Made by a program: the position numbers and the translations under genes. Below, one piece after another: positions 52,978 to 60,750 of a stretch of DNA of 64,000 nt. Within the stretch, counting starts at the first letter, position 1; each line of letters opens with the position of its first letter. Origin of the DNA: Arachnia rubra (GTDB lineage: Bacteria > Actinomycetota > Actinomycetes > Propionibacteriales > Propionibacteriaceae); the NCBI RefSeq assembly GCF_019973735.1, contig NZ_AP024463.1:620001-684000 (forward strand), written 5' to 3'. The notes under the pieces were generated by a model. The model had not been told where the DNA came from. It made no database searches and worked only from the letters and a program-made list of their open reading frames with translations.

Positions 52978-55302
52978 TCAGTCGCGCTGGTTGTTGCGGA
53001 AGTAGTTGACCAGGTCCGGGGGCAGGACGGGGACCATCTTCGGGAGCGATCCCTCACGCAGACTTTCGGTGGCCTGGACCCCACACGCCACGGCATACCA
53101 GGCGCTCAGCGGCGACGTGTCGGTGGGTGCACCCGTGCGCACGAACCGTAGGAACTCCGCCACCGTCAGCGCGTCGGCGTCATCATGCCCGTCCCGGTCG
53201 CCCTCGATCGGGAACTGCTCGTCGCCGTCGGCGTTGTAGAAGCTACGCCGGTTCCACAGCCGGATCACGCCGCCGTCGCCATCGCCGAAGTTCTCAAGCC
53301 GTCCCCGCGACCCGATGACGGTGTAGTTACGCCAGTAGTCGGGGGAAAAGTGGCACTGCTGGTAGGAGGCCAGCACCCCGGAGCGCATCCGCATCATCAG
53401 CATCGACAGGTCCTCCACGTCGATCGTGGGATTGAGACCGGTCAGCGACTCGGGGGGCCAGTTGTCCAGCGAGAACCAGTCCTGCATTAGGGCCTGGCCC
53501 TGGCCGGTACGTGACTGCAGCTTCCCGTAGATCATCAGGGAACCCATGCCGACCACGTCCTCTGCCTCTGAGCCGGCCAGCCAGTGCATCACGTCGATGT
53601 CGTGCGCGGCCTTCTGGAGCAGCAGCCCATTGGAATGGCTGCGGTCGGCGTGCCAGTCCTTGAAGTAGTAGTCCCCGCCGTTGCCGACGAAGTGACGGCA
53701 CCAGATACTCTGCACCTCGCCGATGGCGTCGTCCTGGATGAGCTGGCGCAGCTGCCTGACGAACGACATGTGCCGCATGTTGTGCCCGACGTATAGGCGG
53801 GTGTGGCTGTCACGGGCGGCGTGGAGGATGCTCGCGCTGCCCTCGATCGTGATGGCGATCGGTTTCTCCAGGTAGACGGGGATGCCTGCCTCGAGCAGCT
53901 CCACGGCGGCTGCCTCGTGGGTGTCGTCCGGTGACGTCACGAACGCGGCCCCGAGCCCGGTCTCGATGAGCTCACGTACGGTGCGCACCACGGGGCAGTC
54001 CTCGGGCTGCTTGCCCAGCAGCTGCTGCACCCGCGTGGCCGCGACCGGATCGGGGTCGCAGGCTCCGACGATCACCGCCTTGTTCTGGGCAGACTCGGCA
54101 TGCCGGACCAGCTGGGACCGCATCCCAAGGCCGATCACCCCGATACGCAGGGGTTCCGAGATCACGACGGCGTGCCGGTGGGCCTCGGCCTTGCGCTGAT
54201 CGTTGAATACCTGGTGCGTGCTGATGACCTTATCCAGCCCGGTGGCCGCCACAGGGTGCCCGGTCCGGGCGTGCAGGAAATGCGTCTCGGCGTCACGCAG
54301 CGCCAGCGACAGGGCACCGACCGATGAGGCGGCCCCGCCCAGCTGGTCGTCCTCCATGGTCAGCTTGGGTGCGGTGGGCAGCCGCATCTCCTTGAGATAC
54401 TCCCACACCTGGGCCGCCGAGGCCTTGTCCCTGAGGTCGGTCGTCGAGATCACCACCACCGTCGGGTCGATCACAGAGCTGACCGCTCCGATGGTGGTGG
54501 CCGCCCGCAGCGCCCAGTCCAGCTGGTCCGGACCGGTGTCCAGCCGGGCCCGCAGCTCCCCGTCGAAGCTGTCATTGACCTCACCGGCGTGCCAGTGGTG
54601 GCCGTGGTGGACATCCCCGCCAAGGATCAGTCCGGTGCGGAAACCCGCGAAGACCTGGACGTGCAGCAGAGGGTCTGCCACGCTGATGCGGCCGCTGGCG
54701 ACACGGACGGTGAACTCGCCGTAGGCGGCGCTGTTGATGTCGTTGTCGATGCGGAAGGGGATGCCGGTGCGCTCGCTCAGCTCCCTGGCCAGGGGAAGAT
54801 CCTGCCACTGGGGAACGGAGTAGCTGCGCAGGATGACTCCCTGGCCGTCGACGATGCCCGTGGTCGATGCGAACCCGCACACCGCTTTGCCGTGGTCTGC
54901 CTCCAGGCTCCTGACCACGTCCAGGACGTGGTCACACAGCTCTTCCAGCCGCTCCTGACGGGAACGCTGGACGAGGGGCGTGATGGAGGTGTGGATCACC
55001 TTCCCCGAGATGGTCGCAGCGGTGATCGATGTCTCGTCGCGTTGGATGTCCAGGGCGACCACGAAGCCGTGCCGGGGTCTGAACGAGTAGCAGGCGGCGG
55101 GCCGGCCGGCCCCGGAGCTGGTGGAGCTCTGTATTACCAGCCTCTCGGTCTCCAGATCGGCGACGATGATGCTGGCCGTCGGGCGGGAAATGTTGGCGTC
55201 CTTCGCGAGTTGCGCCAGGGTGGCCTCGCCGCGGGCGCGCAGCGAGTGGATGAGACGTCGGGCACGCTCTGCTCTCGCCAGCGAGTTGGCATCTTGGTCC
55301 AT
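52978..55302 (-). CDS. ROK-family repressor fused to Gfo/Idh/MocA oxidoreductase
   Basis: One uninterrupted 774-residue frame. Residues about 15-75 are a winged-helix HTH (ATLAQLAKDANISRPTASIIVADLETERLV). About 76-340 is a ROK sugar-kinase-like domain (VVALDIQRDETSITAATISGKV; FRIDNDINSAAYGE), but the ROK zinc motif (CxCGxxGCxE) is absent, being replaced by NDSFDGELRARL. After a linker (about 345-383), about 385-510 is a Rossmann NAD(P) domain (IGVIGLGMRS, FVTSPDDTHEAAAVELLEAGIPVYLEKPIAIT with the EKP motif), and about 515-765 is the Gfo/Idh/MocA C-terminal domain (HNMRHMSFVRQL; AAHDIDVMHWL). ATG 55302 has GGAGG upstream. It is convergent with the GH36 operon. Probable role: repressor of the locus that also oxidises a sugar. 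Confidence 0.9.
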   Translation of the reverse strand: MDQDANSLARAERARRLIHSLRARGEATLAQLAKDANISRPTASIIVADLETERLVIQSSTSSGAGRPAACYSFRPRHGFVVALDIQRDETSITAATISGKVIHTSITPLVQRSRQERLEELCDHVLDVVRSLEADHGKAVCGFASTTGIVDGQGVILRSYSVPQWQDLPLARELSERTGIPFRIDNDINSAAYGEFTVRVASGRISVADPLLHVQVFAGFRTGLILGGDVHHGHHWHAGEVNDSFDGELRARLDTGPDQLDWALRAATTIGAVSSVIDPTVVVISTTDLRDKASAAQVWEYLKEMRLPTAPKLTMEDDQLGGAASSVGALSLALRDAETHFLHARTGHPVAATGLDKVISTHQVFNDQRKAEAHRHAVVISEPLRIGVIGLGMRSQLVRHAESAQNKAVIVGACDPDPVAATRVQQLLGKQPEDCPVVRTVRELIETGLGAAFVTSPDDTHEAAAVELLEAGIPVYLEKPIAITIEGSASILHAARDSHTRLYVGHNMRHMSFVRQLRQLIQDDAIGEVQSIWCRHFVGNGGDYYFKDWHADRSHSNGLLLQKAAHDIDVMHWLAGSEAEDVVGMGSLMIYGKLQSRTGQGQALMQDWFSLDNWPPESLTGLNPTIDVEDLSMLMMRMRSGVLASYQQCHFSPDYWRNYTVIGSRGRLENFGDGDGGVIRLWNRRSFYNADGDEQFPIEGDRDGHDDADALTVAEFLRFVRTGAPTDTSPLSAWYAVACGVQATESLREGSLPKMVPVLPPDLVNYFRNNQRD

Positions 55303-55346
55303 GTGAAAGTCCTCCGGCGGCGGGTTGTCACCCTTATGGTACGTGG

Positions 55347-55358
55347 TTTCTATAGAAA
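55347..55358. promoter_or_regulatory. Palindrome TTTCTATAGAAA before the ROK-fusion gene
   Basis: A perfect 12-bp palindrome, 45 bp upstream of the start codon, with flanking GG/AAACCC. Likely an operator (autoregulation) or overlapping the -10 region. Function inferred from symmetry and position. Confidence 0.5.
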
Positions 55359-55419
55359 AGAAACCCTCTTGCTCAAATAGGCCTGGGTGACATGGCTCAG
55401 CTGGCCCGGCGGCGCTGTC

Positions 55420-56298
55420 TCAGGTCACCAGCCGTCCACTTGCCACTCTCAGCTCCTCCAGCGGGCGAGAAAGCGCGGCGCGGCGCAGGCTGGAGTCCCG
55501 CGGCAGCGCGGAGAGATCCAGCGGCTGCAGGCGCGGCTCCTTCTGGAAGATGAAGAAGAGTGCGTCGTGCAGGCCGGGCTCGCTGCCGCCGAGCAGCCTG
55601 AAGCGACGCGCGAACCGCGCCAGGTTGGACTCCGGCTCCAGGCAGGCCATCAAGTCCGGGTCCAGCATCCAGGAGTGCAGGACAAAGTCTGTGACCGGGT
55701 ACTCCGGATAGGTTCGCGGCACCAGGTACCGGGCTGCGGCGAGCGATTCGTCGACCAGGGACGGGGTGAGAGGGCCGCTCTCCGGGATGTGAATCCCGCA
55801 GGCGTACTCGCCGGCCGCCTCCGCCTGCTCCAGGGTGAACTGCAGGCGTCCCAGCCACAGGTGACGCCCGGTGAAGTTCGCCACACACCAGGTCTGTGAG
55901 CACAAGCCGAAGAAGCCGAAGATCTCCCGGAAGACGTGCACCTGCTGGCCGAGATCCGCCAGCGAACGCCAGGCGGCCTCACTGGCAATGCCCCTGGCGA
56001 CGTACGCCTCATGCACCGGGGCCGAGACGGCAACCAGCGCGAGCAGCGTCACCAGGCCCTCCTCGAAGGAGGCGAGGCCGCCGTCGTCGCGCACCGGCAG
56101 GTCTTCACTGAAGAAATCCCCGATGCGGGCATGGAGTTTCCCGGCCAGGTCCACGACCCTGGAGAACCGTTCCGGTGCATCTGCCAGGGAGGCGATGAGC
56201 GCCCGGCAGTCGGCGGCATCGGCATCCCGGAAACCCAGCCTGGTGAGGTCGGCGCGTGCGAGTGCATCAAGCACCTCTGGCGGTTTCACGGCATTCAT
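55420..56298 (-). CDS. Acyltransferase-like protein (NAT_N / GNAT_C domains)
   Basis: A 292-residue cytosolic protein. An N-terminal helical domain (about 1-115) is followed by a GNAT-like C-terminal domain with HLWLGRLQFTLEQAEAAGEYACGIHIPESGPLTPSLVDESLAAARYLV (about 148-195) and VLHSWMLDPDL. This is the pattern of the NAT_N/GNAT_C (DUF5596-type) acyltransferase family; the substrate is unknown. ATG 56298 (MNAVKPPE) is chosen because the upstream frame lies over purC on the other strand; the ribosome-binding site is weak. Divergent from purC with 54 bp between starts. Confidence 0.75.
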   Translation of the reverse strand: MNAVKPPEVLDALARADLTRLGFRDADAADCRALIASLADAPERFSRVVDLAGKLHARIGDFFSEDLPVRDDGGLASFEEGLVTLLALVAVSAPVHEAYVARGIASEAAWRSLADLGQQVHVFREIFGFFGLCSQTWCVANFTGRHLWLGRLQFTLEQAEAAGEYACGIHIPESGPLTPSLVDESLAAARYLVPRTYPEYPVTDFVLHSWMLDPDLMACLEPESNLARFARRFRLLGGSEPGLHDALFFIFQKEPRLQPLDLSALPRDSSLRRAALSRPLEELRVASGRLVT

Positions 56299-56352
56299 CT
56301 TAGGGAATCCAGCGATGGTGGCTACGCGGCTCCTGGGCTCTAAGCTGGCGTG

Positions 56353-57216
56353 GTGAGCCAGTTCGAGTCGCTTGGTCTGCCGTTGCTCCATGCCGGGAAG
56401 GTGCGCGAGATGTATGCGCTGCCGGACGGCGATGTGCTGATGGTGGCCACTGACAACATCTCCGCCTTCGACCATGTGCTGCCCACCCTCATCCCTGGCA
56501 AAGGGGCGGTCCTGACACAGCTGTCGCTGTGGTGGTTCGAGCAGCTGCGTGGCGTCGTGCCCAATCACGTGGTCTCCACCAAGGTGCCGCAGGAGGCCGA
56601 GGGGCGGGCCATCGTCGTCGAGAGACTGGACATGGTGCCTGTGGAATGCGTGGCCCGCGGCTATCTGACCGGGTCCGGCTGGGCTGAGTACCAGCAGTCG
56701 CGGACGGTGTGCGGGGTGCCGCTGCCTGGCGGCCTGCGCGACGGCGACAAACTGCCCGGGCCGATCTTCACCCCCGCGATCAAGGCGGACCTGGGGGAGC
56801 ACGACGAGAACGTCGACTTCGAGACCATCGCCCGGCTGCACGGCACTGGCCTGGCTGGCCGGCTGCGAGAGCTGACCCTGGAGATCTACACCCGGGCGGA
56901 GCGGATCGCGGCCGAGCGGGGCATCATCCTGGCCGACACCAAGCTTGAGTTCGGGCGGCGCGCCGACGGCACCCTCGTCCTGGCCGATGAGGTGCTCACC
57001 CCGGACTCCTCGCGGTTCTGGGATGCGCGGCTGTGGGTTCCCGGGGAGTCGCTGCCCAGCTTCGACAAGCAGTATGTGCGTGACTGGCTGGCCAAGGATT
57101 CCGGGTGGGACCGCAAGTCGGCGCCCCCGGAGCTGCCTGACGACGTGGTCGCCGCCACCTGTGCCCGTTACGCCGAGGCCTACGAGCGCCTGACCGGTCT
57201 GTCTATCCGACCTTGA
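56353..57216 (+). CDS. purC: SAICAR synthetase
   Basis: A 287-residue enzyme joining CAIR and aspartate to give SAICAR. Landmarks are the glycine-rich loop GKVREMYALPDGDVLMVATDNISAFDHVLPT (about residues 15-45), VPVECVARGYLTGSGWAEYQ (about 94-113), GPIFTPAIKADLGEHDENV and LADTKLEFGRR. Start GTG 56353 (or the preceding GTG 56350). The C-terminus overlaps the convergent DUF2510 gene by 14 bp. Full length. Confidence 0.96.
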   Translation: MSQFESLGLPLLHAGKVREMYALPDGDVLMVATDNISAFDHVLPTLIPGKGAVLTQLSLWWFEQLRGVVPNHVVSTKVPQEAEGRAIVVERLDMVPVECVARGYLTGSGWAEYQQSRTVCGVPLPGGLRDGDKLPGPIFTPAIKADLGEHDENVDFETIARLHGTGLAGRLRELTLEIYTRAERIAAERGIILADTKLEFGRRADGTLVLADEVLTPDSSRFWDARLWVPGESLPSFDKQYVRDWLAKDSGWDRKSAPPELPDDVVAATCARYAEAYERLTGLSIRP

Positions 57217-58069
57217 TCTGGGGGCGGAGCGTGTCCATCAGCGTCTTCGTCCCGGTGTCGGAGTCAGCGGCGCCGAGGGTGTAGACGGCCAGCCCCTTGG
57301 GATTCCCGAGATCCATGACCACACTGTCCGTCAGGGATCCCCCGCCTGGGCATTTCGGGTTGACCGCATGGATCCGCACCCAGTGCCCCTGGTGCCCGTC
57401 GATGGTGACCGGCTCGGACTTCAGGATCTCGTGCGACTCGTAACCCGGGAACAGGGCGCTGGTCAGATGGCATTCGATGACCTGCCTGGCCGTGGTCGCA
57501 GGATCGGTGAAACCCGCGTCCCTGGGAGCCAGGCCAAGATCGAGGGTCTCGACCCAGAGCGCCGAGCCCGGTACAGGGGTGCTGAGAGCCGCGTGGTCGG
57601 TCAGAACGTAGGAACTCTGGGAATAGGGACTCCAGCCCTCCGGCACCGGGACGCTGATGCCCCCTCCGGTCAGCCTCGAGGGGTCTGACTGCTGGGCGCG
57701 GGTTCCAGAGACCCTCGGGCACTCGACCGTGTCGCCGCCCTGGGAACTCGTCTCGGTGGGCGGTGATGGGGTGGGGGAGTCGGTGACTCTCTCATCCCAG
57801 ATGCTTCCCGTCGGTCGTGCCGTCTGGGTGTCTGCGGCTATGGGGTTCAGGCCCCGGCCGAACACGGTCCAGGCCAGCAGGGCCACTGCGACCAGACCGG
57901 CCCCAGCCAGCACCCAGGCAGCCCACCTGGCTTTTCCTTGCGATGCGCTGGCTTCATGCCGGGAACCGGTGGCCTGCTGTGAGACCGGCGGTCCTTGCCA
58001 TGAGCGGCCATCCCAATAGCGGAACTGCCCCGGATGTTCAGGATCGGGATACCAACCAGGCTGCGACAT
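57203..58069 (-). CDS. DUF2510-domain membrane protein
   Basis: A 288-residue protein. The N-terminal DUF2510 motif is GWYPDPEHPGQFRYWDGRSW (about residues 5-24). One membrane segment (about 48-68, AAWVLAGAGLVAVALLAWTVF) is followed by a Thr/Ser/Pro-rich stalk (about 80-110) and an extracellular domain to the end, with two cysteines (VECPRVSG; NPKCPGGGSL). ATG 58069 begins exactly at the motif; a longer frame is unsupported. Typical actinobacterial envelope protein of unknown role. Confidence 0.85.
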   Translation of the reverse strand: MSQPGWYPDPEHPGQFRYWDGRSWQGPPVSQQATGSRHEASASQGKARWAAWVLAGAGLVAVALLAWTVFGRGLNPIAADTQTARPTGSIWDERVTDSPTPSPPTETSSQGGDTVECPRVSGTRAQQSDPSRLTGGGISVPVPEGWSPYSQSSYVLTDHAALSTPVPGSALWVETLDLGLAPRDAGFTDPATTARQVIECHLTSALFPGYESHEILKSEPVTIDGHQGHWVRIHAVNPKCPGGGSLTDSVVMDLGNPKGLAVYTLGAADSDTGTKTLMDTLRPQIKVG

Positions 58070-58188
58070 GGCAGAAGTGTAGGGGAGCAGGAGGTGAGGG
58101 AATCCAGCCGCGATCACAACACCTGGGCACACCGGCCTCAGCGGCGCAGCTCCCGCCGGAATCGCTCATTGTCGATATGGTTTATGCC

Positions 58189-58428
58189 ATGCCACGTGTC
58201 GTCGTAAACGTCATGCCCAAGCCCGAGATCCTCGACCCCCAGGGCAAAGCCGTCACCGGTGCCCTCAAACGTCTTGGATTCGACGGGATGACGGTTCGCC
58301 AGGGTAAGCGTTTTGAGGTCGAGGTGGATGAAGAGGTCACACCAGAGGTCCTCGCGCGCATCTCCGAGGCAGCGGAGAAACTCCTCGCCAACACCGTCAT
58401 CGAGGCCTATGAAGTGGTGGCTGGCTGA
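58189..58428 (+). CDS. purS: FGAM synthase subunit PurS
   Basis: A 79-residue PurS, the small structural subunit of the three-part formylglycinamidine ribonucleotide synthase. [26 protein letters not shown] (about residues 6-31) is the family hallmark. Start ATG 58189; no Shine-Dalgarno is visible and a TATGGT box lies just upstream, so the transcript may be leaderless. Its stop overlaps purQ (TGATG). purL is not in the window. Confidence 0.95.
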   Translation: MPRVVVNVMPKPEILDPQGKAVTGALKRLGFDGMTVRQGKRFEVEVDEEVTPEVLARISEAAEKLLANTVIEAYEVVAG

Positions 58429-59102
58429 TGGTCCGCATCGGTGTGGTCACCTTCCCGGGGTCGCTCGATGACCACGATGCGTTGCGCGCCGTCCGCCTGA
58501 GTGGCGCCGAGGCCGTCGCGCTGTGGCACGGGTCGGACTCCATCGACGGCGTGGATGCTGTCATCCTCCCAGGCGGCTTCTCCTACGGCGACTATCTGCG
58601 CTGTGGCGCGATCGCCCGCTTCAGCCCCGTTATGGAGACCGTCATCGACGCCGCAGGCAAGGGCCTGCCTGTGCTGGGCATCTGCAATGGCTTCCAGCTG
58701 CTGTGTGAGGCTCACCTCCTCGACGGCGCCATGATCCGCAGCACTGGCCAGCACTTCATCTGCCGCGACGAGAGGCTGCGCGTCGAATCCGTGGACACCA
58801 CCTGGACCTGTGGCTTCACCAGGGGTGAGGAGATCGTCATCGCCTTGAAGAACGGTGAGGGTAACTACCAGGCCGCCCCCGACACCCTGCGGCGCCTCGA
58901 GGACAATGCCCAGGTGGTTTTCCGCTACCTTGACAACCCCAACGGGTCGGCCAATGACATTGCGGGCATCACCAACGAACGGGGAAACGTCGTCGGACTG
59001 ATGCCCCATCCCGAACACAATGTCGAGGCCCTGACTGGGGCGTCGCTGGACGGCCTCCGGTTCTTCGAGTCGCTGATCCAGTTCCTCATGGCGCGGGTGT
59101 GA
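58428..59102 (+). CDS. purQ: FGAM synthase glutaminase subunit PurQ
   Basis: A 224-residue class I glutamine amidotransferase supplying ammonia to PurL. The nucleophile Cys86 lies in [13 protein letters not shown]; the oxyanion region is [16 protein letters not shown]; the His/Glu of the triad are in [11 protein letters not shown]. Start overlaps the purS stop. Full length. Followed by about 100 bp and a separate membrane-protein gene. Confidence 0.96.
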   Translation: MVRIGVVTFPGSLDDHDALRAVRLSGAEAVALWHGSDSIDGVDAVILPGGFSYGDYLRCGAIARFSPVMETVIDAAGKGLPVLGICNGFQLLCEAHLLDGAMIRSTGQHFICRDERLRVESVDTTWTCGFTRGEEIVIALKNGEGNYQAAPDTLRRLEDNAQVVFRYLDNPNGSANDIAGITNERGNVVGLMPHPEHNVEALTGASLDGLRFFESLIQFLMARV

Positions 59103-59201
59103 CCTGAGTGCTCAGCCCCTAGTGGATACCCCTTTGCGGGTTTGACTGTGCGACCGCATACACTGGAATGCAACAGTCATCGCGATTCTGAAGGAACCCA
59201 C

Positions 59202-60020
59202 ATGGCGAACCCCGTATTCAGTCGCAGCTCGGCTTTCAACCAGCCGCCTGCCTATCAGCAGCCCTACGGCTATCAGCCGCAGCCTGGCTATCAGCCGCAG
59301 CCGGGCTACCCGGGCGGCTACATGCAACAGCAGCCCCAGCCGACTCTTGGTGGGGTCATGACCATGGACGACGTCCTGGCGAAGACCGCCATCACCCTGC
59401 TGGTGGTGTTCGCGGCCGCTGGAGCCACCTTCATGCTGGTGCCGACCACTCTTCTACTCCCGGTGCTGATCGCCGGTGGCCTCGGATCTTTCATCGTCTC
59501 CCTGGTCGTGTCGGCCCGCCGACAGGTCCCAGTGGCGGGTGTCCTGATCTATTCGGCGCTTGAGGGCCTGTTCATCGGAGCCTTCTCGAAGTATTTCGAG
59601 ATCCAGTGGCCCGGCATCGTCGTCTCCGCGGTGCTGGCGACGTTCGTCACCGCCGCGGCGACCCTGGCTGCCTACAAGTTCTTCAACATCCGTGTCACCG
59701 CGAAGTTCCGCAAGATGGTCACCATCGCCACCCTCGCGTTCGCCGGGGTGATGCTGGTGAACTTCGTGCTCTACCTGGTCGGGTTCAACACCGGCCTGCG
59801 TTCGGTGGGTAGCAACGCCGGTCTGCTGGCCATCGGGGTCTCGATCCTGGCGGTGTGCCTCGCCGTGTTCAACCTGGTGATGGATTTCGACTATGTCGAG
59901 CGTGGTATCGCATCGCAGGCTCCGGCCCAGGAGTCGTGGCGGGCAGCCTTCGGCCTCACCGTCACCCTGGTGTGGCTCTACGTCGAGATCCTGCGGATCT
60001 TGTCCTACTTCAGGGATTGA
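59202..60020 (+). CDS. Bax inhibitor-1/YccA family membrane protein
   Basis: A 272-residue integral membrane protein. A Pro/Gln/Tyr-rich cytoplasmic tail with GYQPQPGYQPQPGY repeats (about residues 20-45) is followed by seven segments. SALEGLFIGAFSKYFE (about 133-148) is the conserved BI-1 motif, and the C-terminus WRAAFGLTVTLVWLYVEILRILSYF is typical of actinobacterial YccA-like proteins. ATG 59202 has AAGGAA seven bases upstream. BI-1 homologues act as pH-dependent calcium leaks or associate with membrane proteases; the role here is unknown. The C-terminus overlaps the convergent Nudix gene by 16 bp. Confidence 0.9.
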   Translation: MANPVFSRSSAFNQPPAYQQPYGYQPQPGYQPQPGYPGGYMQQQPQPTLGGVMTMDDVLAKTAITLLVVFAAAGATFMLVPTTLLLPVLIAGGLGSFIVSLVVSARRQVPVAGVLIYSALEGLFIGAFSKYFEIQWPGIVVSAVLATFVTAAATLAAYKFFNIRVTAKFRKMVTIATLAFAGVMLVNFVLYLVGFNTGLRSVGSNAGLLAIGVSILAVCLAVFNLVMDFDYVERGIASQAPAQESWRAAFGLTVTLVWLYVEILRILSYFRD

Positions 60021-60721
60021 CCCTCATCGGGTTGCCTGGACCCCGGTGATAGGCGGCTCGGCAGGTGCTGGTTCAGCACTTGCCGGGCCGTTCGGGTCCA
60101 GGGCAGCCTTTGCCAATCCCCAATCGACACCCAGCCGGCACGCGCTGTCGACCCTCCGCGGTCGAGGACGCGAGGCCGGCTGGGTGTTTCGCATTGTGCG
60201 GCGTAGATGATCCGTAGCGCGTGATAGTCCTCCAAGCGCCCGCCCGGAGCCCGTCCGATCCAGTGGTCGGACTGGAGGGACAGGAGCCGTCCGGGGACGA
60301 TCTCCTGGCCTGTCTCCTCGTATACCTCACGCAGCAGCCCGGCTTCCGGGGCCTCACCGGCTTCCAGGCCACCGCCCGGCAGCGCCCAGATTCCCGGCGC
60401 CCCGGTGAGCTTGGACAGGACGGTGCCCAGCAGCCCCCGGTCCGACAACACGACCCCATAGGCGCCGACCCGCTGATGAACAAACGGGATCTCCCCAGCC
60501 CCAGGCTCCTCGTGCACGACTCGCCGGACGGGCGGTGGGGTATCGGCCGGGGTGACGGCGCGGACCGTGAACTCCACCACGACCTCACCGCCGGCGCACT
60601 CCGACCTCAGGGGCCTCTCAGCCACCCAGCCAGCGCGATACAGGGCGACGTCGGGATGCATCCCGTGCTCGAGGACGAGCTCGGTCACTCGTCCCTGCGC
60701 CGTCCAGCCGACCAAACGCAA
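60005..60721 (-). CDS. Nudix hydrolase
   Basis: A 238-residue protein. The Nudix box (GX5EX7REUXEEXGU) is complete: GGLEAGEAPEAGLLREVYEETGQ (about residues 117-139), following ALPGG. The N-terminal 80 residues (GWTAQGRVTELVLEHGMHPD..., AGGEVVVEFTVRAVTP) are an extra domain seen in some actinobacterial members. The start is a TTG at 60721 with AGGA seven bases upstream; an internal ATG at residue 21 is an alternative. Substrate (a nucleoside diphosphate derivative) cannot be assigned. It lies 29 bp after pta on the same strand, possibly co-transcribed. Confidence 0.85.
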   Translation of the reverse strand: MRLVGWTAQGRVTELVLEHGMHPDVALYRAGWVAERPLRSECAGGEVVVEFTVRAVTPADTPPPVRRVVHEEPGAGEIPFVHQRVGAYGVVLSDRGLLGTVLSKLTGAPGIWALPGGGLEAGEAPEAGLLREVYEETGQEIVPGRLLSLQSDHWIGRAPGGRLEDYHALRIIYAAQCETPSRPRVLDRGGSTARAGWVSIGDWQRLPWTRTARQVLNQHLPSRLSPGSRQPDEGQSLK

Positions 60722-60750
60722 CGTGGCATCCTGTCTGGTGCTGGCCCGTG

